Shown: positions 53,934 to 63,740, counted from the first letter of the stretch. The stretch is 64,000 nt of DNA from Phycisphaerae bacterium (GCA_028289375.1 JANQQK010000087.1:1-64000); one strand, 5' to 3'. Program-made: numbers and translations. Notes: a model not told the origin generated them from the letters alone.

Positions 53934-54827
53934 GTGAGCGGTGACAAACTGGCGTTCATTGGCGGGACGGGAATCGGCGAGACTTTTTCGAAGCGTTCGG
54001 GCACGCGGGAGCATGTCGTCGAGACGCCGTTTGGCAGGGCTAGCGGGCCGATATTGGAATCGGAGATTGATGGGGTCACGTGTCTGTTTCTCAGTCGTCA
54101 TGGTCCTGGGCATCACTTGAACCCGTCGATGGTGCCGTATCGGGCGAACATCTTTGCACTGAAGAAGCTCGGGGCGACGCGGATCATCGCAACCGGGGCG
54201 ACGGGGAGTTTGCGCGAGGAGATCGAACCGGGGCATCTGGTGATTGCGGATCAGGTGATCGACAAGACGCATCGGCGGGTGGGGACGTTCTTTGATGATC
54301 AGATTGTCGCGCATGTGGAGATGGCTGAACCGTTTTGTGCGCCGCTGCGGAGCAGATTGCTGGAGACGGCGGGGGAAGCGGGTTTGAAGGTGCATGATCG
54401 GGGGACGTATGTGTGCATGGAGGGGCCTCAGTTTTCGACGCGGGCGGAGTCGATGATGCACAGGCAGTGGGGTGGCGATCTGATCGGCATGACGGTGATG
54501 CCGGAGGCGAAGCTGGCGCGTGAGGCTGAGATGTGTTACGCGTTGATCGCGTTGCCGACGGACTATGACTGTTGGCGACCGCACGCGGAAGGTGCCGATA
54601 AGAACACGTTGCTGCAGGAGATCATCGGGAACATGAAGGTGGCGTCTGAGGCGGCGACGAAGCTGATTGAGGCGGTGATTCCGCGGATTGGGTCGGCTGA
54701 GCAGGCGTGCGATTGTGCGGACGCGTTGTCCATGGCGATCTGGTCGGACAAGTCGGGCGTTGATGAGGCGAAGGTGCGTGCATTGGAGCCGCTGATCGGG
54801 CGGTATTTTGAGTCGCGTTCTGATTGA
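53934..54827 (+). CDS. mtnP: S-methyl-5'-thioadenosine phosphorylase
   Basis: The enzyme splits methylthioadenosine into adenine and methylthioribose-1-phosphate in methionine salvage and polyamine metabolism. The 297-residue protein begins at GTG with GGAGGAGG six bases upstream. Motifs are IGGTGIG at the N-terminus, FLSRHGPGHHLNPS, TGATGSL, GTYVCMEGPQFSTRAES and GMTVMPEAKLAREAEM, then LPTDYDCW. Its stop overlaps the next gene's start (TGATG). It lies downstream of the mutM fragment. Confidence 0.95.
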   Translation: MSGDKLAFIGGTGIGETFSKRSGTREHVVETPFGRASGPILESEIDGVTCLFLSRHGPGHHLNPSMVPYRANIFALKKLGATRIIATGATGSLREEIEPGHLVIADQVIDKTHRRVGTFFDDQIVAHVEMAEPFCAPLRSRLLETAGEAGLKVHDRGTYVCMEGPQFSTRAESMMHRQWGGDLIGMTVMPEAKLAREAEMCYALIALPTDYDCWRPHAEGADKNTLLQEIIGNMKVASEAATKLIEAVIPRIGSAEQACDCADALSMAIWSDKSGVDEAKVRALEPLIGRYFESRSD

Positions 54828-57800
54828 TGGGTTGGGTTGAATTGCGAACCGTTGGTGCTGCCGTTGTCGTCTTCATCATATTCATGGCGCACGTGTACGC
54901 CGAGGATGCTGGAAATGAGCGGCGATCGCGGGATGGTCAGTCGGGCGTTCATGTCGATGCGAGTTTCGAGGCTGGTGAACTTATTGAGCGGCTTGAGAAG
55001 CTGACGGGTGATGGTGCGTGGTTTGAGGCGTCGCGTGTGGCGGACGTGCTCGTGTCGGAGCATGGGCGTCGTCTCTTGCGGCGGGAGAAGGGCCGCTTTG
55101 TGAGCGTCGTCGTCGCGGTTCACCGCATTCAACGGTCGTGGCCGGCGGCTGGTCTTGCGGTTTATCGCGACTTGTATGATGAGCGTGCGGAGTCGGCGTT
55201 GACGGACGCGGTGGCGCGTCGGGATGTTGATGCGGTGGTTGCGGTGCTGCATCGGTACTTGTGGTCGACGCATGGGCCACGGATGGGGCGGGCTGCGTTT
55301 GATCTCGCGCTTGAGGCTGGGCATTTTGTGACGGCGGGCCGGGTTTGTGCTCAGGTGTTGAATGCGCAACCGGGTGAACGCGTCGCGCGGGAGTTTCGTG
55401 CGCGACTTCTGGTTGCCGATGCGATGCGTGCTGCGCTGCATGGAGATGATCTTGCGCCAGAGCGAATCGCCGAGGAAACCGATCCTGGCTTGCGTCTGCT
55501 TTGGCATGGAGAGCGGCGATCGCTTCGCGAGATTCTTTCGCTGATCGAACGCGACGGGACGGCTGGCGTTGCTTTGGATCGACTGCGAGAGTGGCCTGTG
55601 TTCGGTGGTCGGACAGATCGGCAGGCGCGTCGTGATCTTGCGTTTGATGATCTGGCGACTGTCTGGCGTTTTGACGAAGGTTTTCGTGCGATTCCGAGTG
55701 ATGGCGAGCGGGGTGGTGATTCGTCGGCCATTCGCCAGGCTGTTGACTCCGGCAAGCTGCTTAACCTGATGCCGATTGTCGCGGACGGGGCTGTCTATCT
55801 TCATGATGCCCGCCATGTCTGGGCGATTCACGCGCGAAGCGGCACTTTGGCATGGCGGTACGACGTTGCACGGAAGGGTGGGGACGGCAGTGGTTCGGGG
55901 GAGGGCTACACGACTGGCTGGCACTCGCCAGCGTATGGTGATGGAAAGGTGTTTGCCTGTCTGGGGAATGAAGTTGTCAGTTACTACGGTTACGAAACAA
56001 CGGCGGGAACATCATCGGTGCTGGCGTTGGATGCTTCGACGGGAACACCGGTATGGCAAGTGACGCCACGTCAACTCGGCGACGATTTTGACAAATGCAC
56101 GTTTGCATCGGCGCCGTTGTACTCGGAGGGCAGCCTGTTCGTGATTGCCCGTCGGCAGCGGACGTTTGGGTTTGAGGATTGCTACTTGATGCGGCTTGAT
56201 GCGCGAAGCGGATCGCTGCGTTGGTCGACGCATCTGGGCAGTGCGTCTGTCGGCGGATTCGGGTATCGACGATCGACGTTTGCGATTCCGGCGCTGGTCG
56301 ATGGGACGGTTTACGTGGCGACCCAACTCGGGACGCTTGCTGCGGTGTCGGCGCGAACGGGTTTGGTGGATTGGCTGTCTGCGTACGAGCGTGCCGGGTC
56401 GCCGGAGCGGTCGGGCTTTATGCAATCTTCGGGTGGAGAAGTTCTTCCTTGGCAGCACAGTCCGGTGCTTGTCGATGGGGCGTATCTGGTGTGCAAGCCT
56501 CTGGATGCTGCCGATGTGCTGGTCTTTGATCGTGTGACGGGATCGCTTGTTCGGTCAATTGACATTGCGGAAACGGAGACCACTCCGGCGCTCTATGCGC
56601 TTCGTGACGGGCGATTGTACGGTGTGGGGAATGGCGTTTTCGCGGTTGATGTGGTGACGGGTGCGCGGGTGTGGTCGGCGCCTCTTCCGGATGATGACGC
56701 GCCGATGGGGAGGGGTGTGGCGACTGGATCGGACCTTCTTGTTCCGAGTCGCACGGCGTTGTTGGCGTATGATCTTTCGACCGGTGCTCGTCGGGTGCAT
56801 GGATGGGAAGTGGCAGACGGTTTCGGGAATATTGTTCCGGCCGGTGAGCAGATCGTCGTGGCTGGTTTGGGGCACGTGTCGGCGATGGGGCGTCGATCGC
56901 ACGTTTGGGCACGGTTGCATGCGGAGATGGCGGCGCGCGAATGGGATCCATCTCCGGCGCTTGATCTTGCGGAGATCGCGTATCGGGGGGGCAAGCACGG
57001 CGACTGCATGACGATTCTCGAGATGGCGATTGTTCGACTGCAAGGCCACGCTAGTGCCGTGGATGCGGGCGTGCGACGTCGCGCGTTCGATAACTGTCTT
57101 CGGTTCGCACGGGATTGGCCTGGCGGTACCGAGCTCGGCCGTAAGCAGATTGTGCAGCTCTTTGGATGGGCGGGTGTGTGCGCCGATGACGTCGAGACCA
57201 ACGTTGCCTATCGGTTGACATTCGCCGCGTACCTGAGCGAGTCCGGCGATCATGGACAGGCTGTCGGGGTGTATCAGCAGATCCTTGACCGTCGAGAGCT
57301 GCGACGGAGTTTCGTTGGCCGGGATGGTGCTCAGCAGTTTGCGGGAACCATCGCCAGGCGTGCGATTGAGAAGCTCATGGCACGTCATGGTCGGGGAATT
57401 TACCGTGCATGGGATGAAGAGGCGGCGCAATGGTTGCAGGGTGCGGATGATGGCGGTGATGTCCATTTTCTTGATCGCATCATCGATTCGCGTCCGAACG
57501 CGAAGGTGTTTGCCGACGCGTTGATGGCACGGGGGCGGAGGCTACTTCAAGATGGTCAAGCCGTTGCGGCTGCGGGAAGCTTCACGCGGGCGTTGGCTGA
57601 AAGGGATGGCGCAGCGGGTGGTGCTGATGCGACATCCTGGATCGTCCGATCATTTCGGCAAGCGGGGTGGCCGAATGTCGCTGACGCTTGGTTGGGCATT
57701 GCGACTCGGCGACATCCGAATGCCCGAGTGAAGGGTGTGGATGGGAAGCGTGTTTCCCTCACCGAACTGGCACAGGGTGCTGCCGTCTCACCGAGACTGT

Positions 57801-59038
57801 TTGCGCCGAAGTCGGTTGGTGACGATCTCGTTGCCCGACACAACCTGCTCTTCCCCGACGATATTGAGTTGCTCGAGCCAAGATGGACCGTTCGTGATGA
57901 TGTTGACTGGGATGTCATTCATGTGGCTGGCGGCGGCGTGCTGCAGGTGTACAGCGCGATCACGGGCGATCTTCTCTGGCAGGTGCCGCTTGATGATCTT
58001 GGTCAGTCCGCGCGACTGCTGGTTGCGACGGACGACGTGCATGTTCTGGCGGGTCGGCATCGCGTGCGGGGGTATGACGCGCACAGTGGTCGCACGTTGT
58101 GGAGCGTGGGGCGGCGACCGGAGCAGCTTGACGATCCGCACAGCGATCCGGAGTGGTTTTCATCCTTTTTTGCGCATGCGTTGGAAGGGGACGTGTTGAT
58201 CAGCGTGATGGATGACGGCGGCGCCTCGGCTGTGCAGATCAAGACCGGTGAACGGTTTTGGTCCAAATCGCTCGCTCATCGTCCGACGTCACCCATCAGT
58301 TCCAACGGGAATCTCTTTGCTTATGCGACGAACGATACGGGGCGTCCGGCATGCGTTCTTGTGGATGTTCGAACGGGGCGTGAGCAGAAGGTCATTCCCA
58401 TGCTGCAATCGGTGCATCCGGCCCGCTTGCACCTGACCGCCGAGCATCGTCTGATCGTCGTCACGACGCAGGCTGTGATGGCGTACGATGCGCGGTTGGG
58501 GGAACTGTCGTGGATAACGATGTTGGATGGTTTGTCGGCACCGTCGACGGCGACGTTTGACGTTGAGGGCGTCTACCTTGGCGATGATGGCAACCGATTT
58601 CAGAAGATCAACCTGGCAACAGGCGACGTGGTGTGGACGTCGGAGCCTCTGGTGGATCACGGCGTCCATGGCGGAACGCTGCACTTGCAGGATGGCCAAC
58701 TTCTGTTGATGTCGGAGCGCGGTGTGATCGGTCTCAATGCAGACGATGGCCGTACGCAATGGACGCACGTTCTGCCTCCGGGGAGTGTTTATGTCTTTCA
58801 TGCGATGACCCGCCGCGATGTTCTGGCGGTGGAGACGATGTTGCATGAAGAGGCGACCGAGTATGTGCTGCGTCGGCTGAATCATCAAAGCGTCGACGGG
58901 GTTGTCGATGTCGGGTCGATGCTGTTGGGCGAGCAGGACGGCGTGCGTGGGTTCGCTGTGCGAAACGGGTCACTGTTTTTGGTTCGCGACAAGATGATCA
59001 GCGGATTCGCGTCGCCACAACGCGCTGTCAAGCCGTAG
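54827..59038 (+). CDS. Double PQQ-like beta-propeller protein
   Basis: The 1403-residue product has an N-terminal hydrophobic leader (GAAVVVFIIFMAHVYA), a helical segment, then two sets of PQQ-like blades separated by a helical stretch. Blades in the first set (about residues 300-680) include VWAIHARSGTLAWRYD, VLALDASTGTPVWQV and LMRLDARSGSLRW. Blades in the second (about 1010-1390) include VYSAITGDLLWQVPL, RGYDAHSGRTLWSV and FQKINLATGDVVW. The middle holds TPR-like helices. It is probably a secreted or periplasmic protein with a scaffold or dehydrogenase-related role; no cofactor-specific site is identifiable. ATG at 54827 overlaps the mtnP stop by one base. Confidence 0.82.
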   Translation: MGWVELRTVGAAVVVFIIFMAHVYAEDAGNERRSRDGQSGVHVDASFEAGELIERLEKLTGDGAWFEASRVADVLVSEHGRRLLRREKGRFVSVVVAVHRIQRSWPAAGLAVYRDLYDERAESALTDAVARRDVDAVVAVLHRYLWSTHGPRMGRAAFDLALEAGHFVTAGRVCAQVLNAQPGERVAREFRARLLVADAMRAALHGDDLAPERIAEETDPGLRLLWHGERRSLREILSLIERDGTAGVALDRLREWPVFGGRTDRQARRDLAFDDLATVWRFDEGFRAIPSDGERGGDSSAIRQAVDSGKLLNLMPIVADGAVYLHDARHVWAIHARSGTLAWRYDVARKGGDGSGSGEGYTTGWHSPAYGDGKVFACLGNEVVSYYGYETTAGTSSVLALDASTGTPVWQVTPRQLGDDFDKCTFASAPLYSEGSLFVIARRQRTFGFEDCYLMRLDARSGSLRWSTHLGSASVGGFGYRRSTFAIPALVDGTVYVATQLGTLAAVSARTGLVDWLSAYERAGSPERSGFMQSSGGEVLPWQHSPVLVDGAYLVCKPLDAADVLVFDRVTGSLVRSIDIAETETTPALYALRDGRLYGVGNGVFAVDVVTGARVWSAPLPDDDAPMGRGVATGSDLLVPSRTALLAYDLSTGARRVHGWEVADGFGNIVPAGEQIVVAGLGHVSAMGRRSHVWARLHAEMAAREWDPSPALDLAEIAYRGGKHGDCMTILEMAIVRLQGHASAVDAGVRRRAFDNCLRFARDWPGGTELGRKQIVQLFGWAGVCADDVETNVAYRLTFAAYLSESGDHGQAVGVYQQILDRRELRRSFVGRDGAQQFAGTIARRAIEKLMARHGRGIYRAWDEEAAQWLQGADDGGDVHFLDRIIDSRPNAKVFADALMARGRRLLQDGQAVAAAGSFTRALAERDGAAGGADATSWIVRSFRQAGWPNVADAWLGIATRRHPNARVKGVDGKRVSLTELAQGAAVSPRLFAPKSVGDDLVARHNLLFPDDIELLEPRWTVRDDVDWDVIHVAGGGVLQVYSAITGDLLWQVPLDDLGQSARLLVATDDVHVLAGRHRVRGYDAHSGRTLWSVGRRPEQLDDPHSDPEWFSSFFAHALEGDVLISVMDDGGASAVQIKTGERFWSKSLAHRPTSPISSNGNLFAYATNDTGRPACVLVDVRTGREQKVIPMLQSVHPARLHLTAEHRLIVVTTQAVMAYDARLGELSWITMLDGLSAPSTATFDVEGVYLGDDGNRFQKINLATGDVVWTSEPLVDHGVHGGTLHLQDGQLLLMSERGVIGLNADDGRTQWTHVLPPGSVYVFHAMTRRDVLAVETMLHEEATEYVLRRLNHQSVDGVVDVGSMLLGEQDGVRGFAVRNGSLFLVRDKMISGFASPQRAVKP

Positions 59039-59048
59039 CCGGCGAGCA

Positions 59049-60209
59049 TCAACGGTGCTGGGTGACCGTGGGTGGTTTGAGTCGCGCGAGGATGGTCGGC
59101 ATTGCTTGAACAACGCGATCGATATCATCAACCGACGTGACGTGTGAGACGCCGAAGCGGATTGCGCCGGCGGCGGAGGATGGATCCACGCCCATGGCTT
59201 CAAGCACATACGACGGTTCGAGTGCCCCACTGCTGCAGGCGGACCCGCTCGATGCGCAGATGCCGATTTGGCTGAGGAGAATCAAGATGCCCTCGGCTTG
59301 TGCGCCGGCGAATCCGATGTTGGTTGTGTTTGGAATGCGGGCTGCGGCGTTGCCGTGAACGACGCTTCCGGGGCATCCTTCAAGAATGCCATGCTCCAAT
59401 CGATCGCGAAGCTTGGTCATTTGTTGGATCGAAGTGTCGAATGTGTCTCGACTGCGCCTGGCCGCTTCGCCCATGCCGACGATGGCGGGGACGTTCTCGG
59501 TCCCACCGCGCACATTGCGTTCCTGTCCGCCACCGACGATCAATGGCGCGACGCGTGTTCTTCGTCTGATGAATAGGGCACCGACGCCCTTTGGGCCGTG
59601 CAGCTTGTGGGCGGACATGCTCATCATGGTGATGGGCGTTTTCTCAACGTCGATGCGCACTTTGCCGACAGCTTGGACGGCATCGATGTGCAGCGGAACG
59701 CCGCGTTCGTGGCATATCGCCGCGACGGCGTCCACATCGAACAGCACGCCGGTTTCGTTGTTTGCCCACAGAATGGATACAAGCGCGGTATCATCCGTCA
59801 GGGCTGAGTGGAGTTCGTCAAGATCAAGTTGGCCTCCGCCATCCACGCGGACTTCGACGATGTCGTAGCCCTCGGCGGTCAGCGCCTGGCAGAGATTGCG
59901 TGTTGCGCTGTGCTCGACGTGTGATGTCACGATGCGCCGTTTGTCCTTCGCCACGCCGCACAGGCCACGAATGGCCAGGTTGATGCTCTCGGTCCCGCCT
60001 GACGTGAACACGATCTCGCGTGGTGAGGCGTTGATCAGGTCCGCCACCTGCCGTCGCGCGGTCTCAACGGCGTGTCTCATGCGCTGGCCGAACTGGTGCA
60101 CGCTTGATGGGTTGCCATATTCGCTTTGGAGATAGGGCATCATGGCTTTGACCACTTCGGGCAGCGGTTGGGTCGTGGCGTTGTTGTCCAGGTAGATCAG
60201 TTCCGACAT
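59049..60209 (-). CDS. Cysteine desulfurase (NifS/IscS family)
   Basis: The 386-residue pyridoxal-phosphate enzyme mobilises sulfur from cysteine for Fe-S clusters and tRNA thiolation. The N-terminal YLDNNATTQPLPEVV is typical. The PLP-binding Lys is in SMSAHKLHGPKG (Lys202), and the catalytic Cys is in SGSACSSGALEPSYVL (Cys325). GTESINLAIRG is the conserved block near residue 72. Other family genes (iscU, iscA) are not adjacent, so it may serve a general role. It is convergent with the propeller gene, leaving 10 bases between the stops. Confidence 0.93.
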   Translation of the reverse strand: MSELIYLDNNATTQPLPEVVKAMMPYLQSEYGNPSSVHQFGQRMRHAVETARRQVADLINASPREIVFTSGGTESINLAIRGLCGVAKDKRRIVTSHVEHSATRNLCQALTAEGYDIVEVRVDGGGQLDLDELHSALTDDTALVSILWANNETGVLFDVDAVAAICHERGVPLHIDAVQAVGKVRIDVEKTPITMMSMSAHKLHGPKGVGALFIRRRTRVAPLIVGGGQERNVRGGTENVPAIVGMGEAARRSRDTFDTSIQQMTKLRDRLEHGILEGCPGSVVHGNAAARIPNTTNIGFAGAQAEGILILLSQIGICASSGSACSSGALEPSYVLEAMGVDPSSAAGAIRFGVSHVTSVDDIDRVVQAMPTILARLKPPTVTQHR

Positions 60210-60262
60210 TACATCATTGTAGCAACGTCAGCGGCGTGGGCGAAATCGGCTACAATCCCCAC

Positions 60263-61216
60263 ATGCCTGATTGTTTGCACTGTGGCAAACCGCTCAAGAA
60301 CAGTTCCGCATGCTCATATTGTGGTCGTGCTCAGGTTGCGCCTGAAGACGATCCGACCCGCAACTTCAGCGATGTGGCTGACTCCGCGACGTCCCATCTG
60401 CCCACGTTCGCCCCTGATGAGCGTGTGGGTGACCGATTCAGAATTGTGCGGTTCATTGCCCGCGGTGGGATGGGTGAACTCTACACGGCCCATGACACGC
60501 ATCGCGATGATACGGTCGTGGTCAAGGTTCTACCGAGATCCAAACAGGGTGATGTGGCGTCCCGGGATCGGCTGCGGAGCGAGGTGGACATTGCCAAGAA
60601 GTTGCGACATCCGAATGTCTGTCAGGTCTTTGAGGCCACGATTGTCGAGGACCGCCTGATTGTGGCGATGGAGTTCATCCGGGGTTGCGACATGGCCACG
60701 ATGCTTCGACTTGAGGGTCCTCCGCCGCTTGAGCAGGCGATTGACATTGCGACGCAGTTCTGTCGAGGCTTGGCTGCGATCCATGATCACGGTGTGCTTC
60801 ATCTTGATCTCAAGCCAGCCAACGTGATGGTTGCCGACGATGGCCGCGTGGTCATTACGGATTTCGGATTGGCATCGGTGGCGGCGGAATTCTCGGGGGA
60901 ACCACATCGCGCGGGGACGCCTGCTTACATGGCTCCGGAGCGGCACGCCCGCGCGAAGGTGACCGTGCGCACGGACATGTACTGTCTTGGTCTCGTGTTG
61001 TACGAGCTGTTCACCGGCAGGCGTGCATTTTCCGCTGGCGATGCGAAGACGTATGCGAAGATGCATCGTGATCAATTGCCAGTGGATCCACTTGAGATCA
61101 ACACTGATCTTCCAGGCAGCGTCGGGTCGCTGATCCTCGCGTGTCTGGCGAAAGGGCCGTCACAGCGTCCGAAGTCTGCGGTGGCTGTCTTGAACATGCT
61201 GGCATTCGACGCATAG
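60263..61216 (+). CDS. Ser/Thr protein kinase with N-terminal zinc ribbon
   Basis: The 317-residue protein starts with a four-Cys zinc ribbon (CLHC at 4-7, CSYC at 17-20). The kinase domain from about residue 58 has the glycine loop ARGGMGELY (67-73), the Lys of VVKVL (Lys88), a catalytic loop HLDLKPAN (180-187) and DFGLA (200-204). GTPAYMAPE is the activation-segment end. The catalytic loop has Leu in place of the usual Arg (HRD), making it a non-RD kinase. No transmembrane helix is evident, so it is cytoplasmic. The start at 60263 is preferred over an in-frame ATG-like site at 60236. Confidence 0.9.
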   Translation: MPDCLHCGKPLKNSSACSYCGRAQVAPEDDPTRNFSDVADSATSHLPTFAPDERVGDRFRIVRFIARGGMGELYTAHDTHRDDTVVVKVLPRSKQGDVASRDRLRSEVDIAKKLRHPNVCQVFEATIVEDRLIVAMEFIRGCDMATMLRLEGPPPLEQAIDIATQFCRGLAAIHDHGVLHLDLKPANVMVADDGRVVITDFGLASVAAEFSGEPHRAGTPAYMAPERHARAKVTVRTDMYCLGLVLYELFTGRRAFSAGDAKTYAKMHRDQLPVDPLEINTDLPGSVGSLILACLAKGPSQRPKSAVAVLNMLAFDA

Positions 61217-61225
61217 GCGTGGTCG

Positions 61226-62716
61226 CTATTCGAAGGACCACATGTGGGCGTGTTTTGTGACTTCGTACCAGCTGTCGATGGGGCCTTTGGGCAGGCCTTT
61301 GATGGGTCGTGAGACGGCGAAGAGGTAGTCGGGGTAGACGAGTGGGATGAAGACGACGTCGTTGAGGACAATCTTGATGGCGTCGCTCATGAGTTTGGCG
61401 GCCTCTGGGCGATCCACGGTTCTCATGGCTTGGTCGATCAGGCGATCGACGTCCGGGTTTGAGTAGTCGGCGTGGTTCTGGCTGCCCTTGGAGTGGAACT
61501 TTCGGTAGATGTTGCCGACGGGGTCGGTCAAGCCGCCCCACCCGCCGATGAATCCGTTGAATTCCGTGCCCATGTCGGAAGCGTGCTGGTTGTAGCCTCG
61601 GTTGTCGAACAGTCGTAGTTCCACGTCGATGCCGAGGTGGGACAGTTGTTCTTTCAGAATTTCTGCGGTGCGCATCCGAAAGGTTTCGTCTTTCCAGACG
61701 ATCAGCCGCAGGCGCGACTTCAGGTCGTGTTCGACGGTTGGCGATGGGCGGAGATTGAGATCGGTTGGGTAGGCCCACGAGCCGGGGACGATCGGGACGA
61801 GTGCGGGTTGGCCGAAACCGTCCAGCGCGTGTTCGACGATGGGCTTGCGATCGATGGCGTCGGCGATGGCGGCGCGGACGTGTGGATTGGATGTCGGTTG
61901 TGCGCGGTGATTCAGGACGAGCGCACGCCAGGCGCCGGTTTGGTATCGCTTGACGGCGTTGTCGCCGAGTGGTGTCAGGATGTCGCGATGTTGCGGTTTG
62001 ACTGAGCCGATGTCAGCCTGTTTGGTTGCGATAAGTCGTGCGCGGTCTGCGTCGTCGGGGACGTGTTGAACGCGCACGCGGGGTATCCTGGGTTGGCCGC
62101 CGTGGTAGGACGGATGGGCCTTCAGCCAGACGGCGCCGTCGGGTTCAGCACGGTCGAAGGCGTATGGTCCGGTGCCGATGGGGTGGTTGTTGAACCTGGT
62201 GGTCGCGAGGTTCTGGTTGCGGAGCAGATGCTCGGGCAGGATGGGGACTTCGCTGAGTCGGCCATCGAGGTGCGGGTCGGGTCGGGAGAAGGTGATGATG
62301 ACGCGGTGGTCGCCGTCAGCTTTGAATGACTTGATGCTGCGGAGGTCCTTGTCGTAGTCGGTTGGGGTTTGGGGATCGAACAGGCGCTCGAAAGTGAAGA
62401 TGACGTCGCGGGCGGTGAAGGGTTGGCCGTCATGCCAGGTGACGTGTCTTTTCAGGCCGAGGGTGAGCGTGAGGGCGTCGTCAGAGAAATCGGCTGATTC
62501 GAGCAGATCGAATTCCATTTGGCCGTCGTGGCCTGCGCGGTAGAGGCGGCTGAAGATCATGCTGCTGACCTCGCACCATCCGTGGGACGCGAGCATGGGG
62601 TTGAGCCGGTCGACGCCGAGCCCGGCGGCGTAGCGGAGCACGTCCTTTTCACCGGCGTTGAGCGGTGCGGCGGCGAAAGACAGCAGGATTCCGATGGCCT
62701 TTGCGAATCGCGACAT
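61226..62716 (-). CDS. Extracellular solute-binding protein, family 5 (oligopeptide-binding)
   Basis: The 496-residue product starts at ATG 62716 with GGGAGG upstream and has a signal peptide (IGILLSFAAAPLNAG). The SBP-5 architecture is visible: LNPMLASHGWCEVSSMIFSRLY, then the hallmark VTWHDGQPFTARDVIFTFERLFDP and later GTGPYAFDRAEPDGAVWLKAHPSYHGG. The C-terminal lobe has DYSNPDVDRLIDQAMRTVD. It likely delivers peptides or nickel/other solutes to an ABC importer, whose permease is not in the window. Convergent with the kinase gene. Confidence 0.9.
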   Translation of the reverse strand: MSRFAKAIGILLSFAAAPLNAGEKDVLRYAAGLGVDRLNPMLASHGWCEVSSMIFSRLYRAGHDGQMEFDLLESADFSDDALTLTLGLKRHVTWHDGQPFTARDVIFTFERLFDPQTPTDYDKDLRSIKSFKADGDHRVIITFSRPDPHLDGRLSEVPILPEHLLRNQNLATTRFNNHPIGTGPYAFDRAEPDGAVWLKAHPSYHGGQPRIPRVRVQHVPDDADRARLIATKQADIGSVKPQHRDILTPLGDNAVKRYQTGAWRALVLNHRAQPTSNPHVRAAIADAIDRKPIVEHALDGFGQPALVPIVPGSWAYPTDLNLRPSPTVEHDLKSRLRLIVWKDETFRMRTAEILKEQLSHLGIDVELRLFDNRGYNQHASDMGTEFNGFIGGWGGLTDPVGNIYRKFHSKGSQNHADYSNPDVDRLIDQAMRTVDRPEAAKLMSDAIKIVLNDVVFIPLVYPDYLFAVSRPIKGLPKGPIDSWYEVTKHAHMWSFE

Positions 62717-62804
62717 GTGTGCACCTCCCGGTTGCAGTGGCATTGCGTCGGACCGGCCATCGTATGGCTGAAATGGCCTGTCGTCGCGAAAAAGTGATCG
62801 ACCG

Positions 62805-62833
62805 TTTCACATTTAAGCAAATGCTTATATATT
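62805..62833 (+). promoter_or_regulatory. Promoter with ArsR-type palindromic operator
   Basis: TTTCAC (62805-62810) and TATATT (62828-62833) form a candidate promoter with 17-base spacing. Between them is a perfect inverted repeat TAAGCA-AA-TGCTTA (62814-62827), the kind of site bound by winged-helix ArsR regulators. The regulator gene starts at 62842, so the operon is probably autorepressed. The overlap with the promoter core fits repression by steric block. Confidence 0.65.
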
Positions 62834-62841
62834 AGGTGGCG

Positions 62842-63186
62842 ATGACGGATTCGGCGCCCAATGCGAGCGTATTCCATGCGATTGCCGATCCGACGCGGCG
62901 GCGGATTCTGGATTTGCTGGCGGATCGGGAGATGGCTGCCACCGCGATCGCTGAGCCGTTCGCGATGTCGCAGCCGGCGGTTTCGCAGCATTTGAAGGTG
63001 CTTCGCGAGGCGGGGCTGGTGACGCAGAAGAAGGCCGGGCGGCAGCGACTTTACAAGCTGGAGCCTGAGAAGCTGCGACAGGTTTACGACTGGGTCGCGC
63101 ATTACGAGCGGTTCTGGACGGACCGACTGAGCAAGCTGGGTGCCTATCTTGACCGGCAGCCGGATGAGTCGAAGGAAGAGGGTTGA
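62842..63186 (+). CDS. ArsR-family winged-helix transcriptional regulator
   Basis: The 114-residue regulator has the DPTRRRILDLL block typical of the ArsR/SRPBCC-associated subgroup, and a DNA-recognition helix in MSQPAVSQHLKVLREAGLV. The wing is at KKAGRQRLYKL. No metal-binding CxC is visible, so it is unlikely to be a classical metal sensor. The ATG at 62842 has AGGTGG upstream; an in-frame GTG at 62836 is an alternative. It heads the operon with the SRPBCC and DUF1579 genes and sits next to a strong palindrome. Confidence 0.92.
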   Translation: MTDSAPNASVFHAIADPTRRRILDLLADREMAATAIAEPFAMSQPAVSQHLKVLREAGLVTQKKAGRQRLYKLEPEKLRQVYDWVAHYERFWTDRLSKLGAYLDRQPDESKEEG

Positions 63187-63189
63187 ACG

Positions 63190-63714
63190 ATGGGTGTCTT
63201 GCATGTGGACGTGGATTATCCACATCGGCCTGCGAAGGTTTGGCGGGCGTTGACCGATTCGGCGGCGATGGCGGAATGGCTGATGCCGAACGACTTTGAG
63301 CCACGGGTTGGGCATGAGTTCACGCTACGGACGGATCCGGCGCCGGGTTTTGACGGGATTGTGCATTGTCGTGTGCTGGAGCTTGTGGACGAGCGAAAGT
63401 TGTCGTTCACGTGGCGTGGTGGGCCTCTGAACACCGTGATCACGTTTGAATTGGAAGAGATCGCGACAGGGACGAAGCTCCGCGTGACGCAGACTGGTTT
63501 TGAGGGCCTGAGGGCGAACATGGTTCGGCTGATCCTGCAGTCGGGGTCGAAGAAGATTTACAACCAATTGCTGCCGGATGTGCTGAATCGCATGGGCGAC
63601 GACGGACAGCTCGCGGCGATGCTTGCTGAATCAACGGAGTGTGAGAATCGCGGTTTTTGGCGCGTCCTTGCGTTTGTGTTTTCGCCGGTACTCGGCCGGA
63701 AACCGAAGAAATGA
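63190..63714 (+). CDS. SRPBCC (AHSA1-like) domain protein
   Basis: This 174-residue protein carries the helix-grip lipid/hydrophobic-ligand binding fold. The pattern HRPAKVWRALTDSAAMAEWLMP at the N-terminus and FTWRGGPLNTVITFELEE in the middle are the AHSA1/SRPBCC signature. Function is probably binding of a small hydrophobic ligand or a stress-related chaperone-like role; no catalytic residue is certain. It begins 3 bases after the ArsR stop, so it is co-transcribed and likely co-regulated by that repressor. Confidence 0.88.
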   Translation: MGVLHVDVDYPHRPAKVWRALTDSAAMAEWLMPNDFEPRVGHEFTLRTDPAPGFDGIVHCRVLELVDERKLSFTWRGGPLNTVITFELEEIATGTKLRVTQTGFEGLRANMVRLILQSGSKKIYNQLLPDVLNRMGDDGQLAAMLAESTECENRGFWRVLAFVFSPVLGRKPKK

Positions 63715-63740
63715 AACTGCGAGTGTGAACGAAGGGGAAG

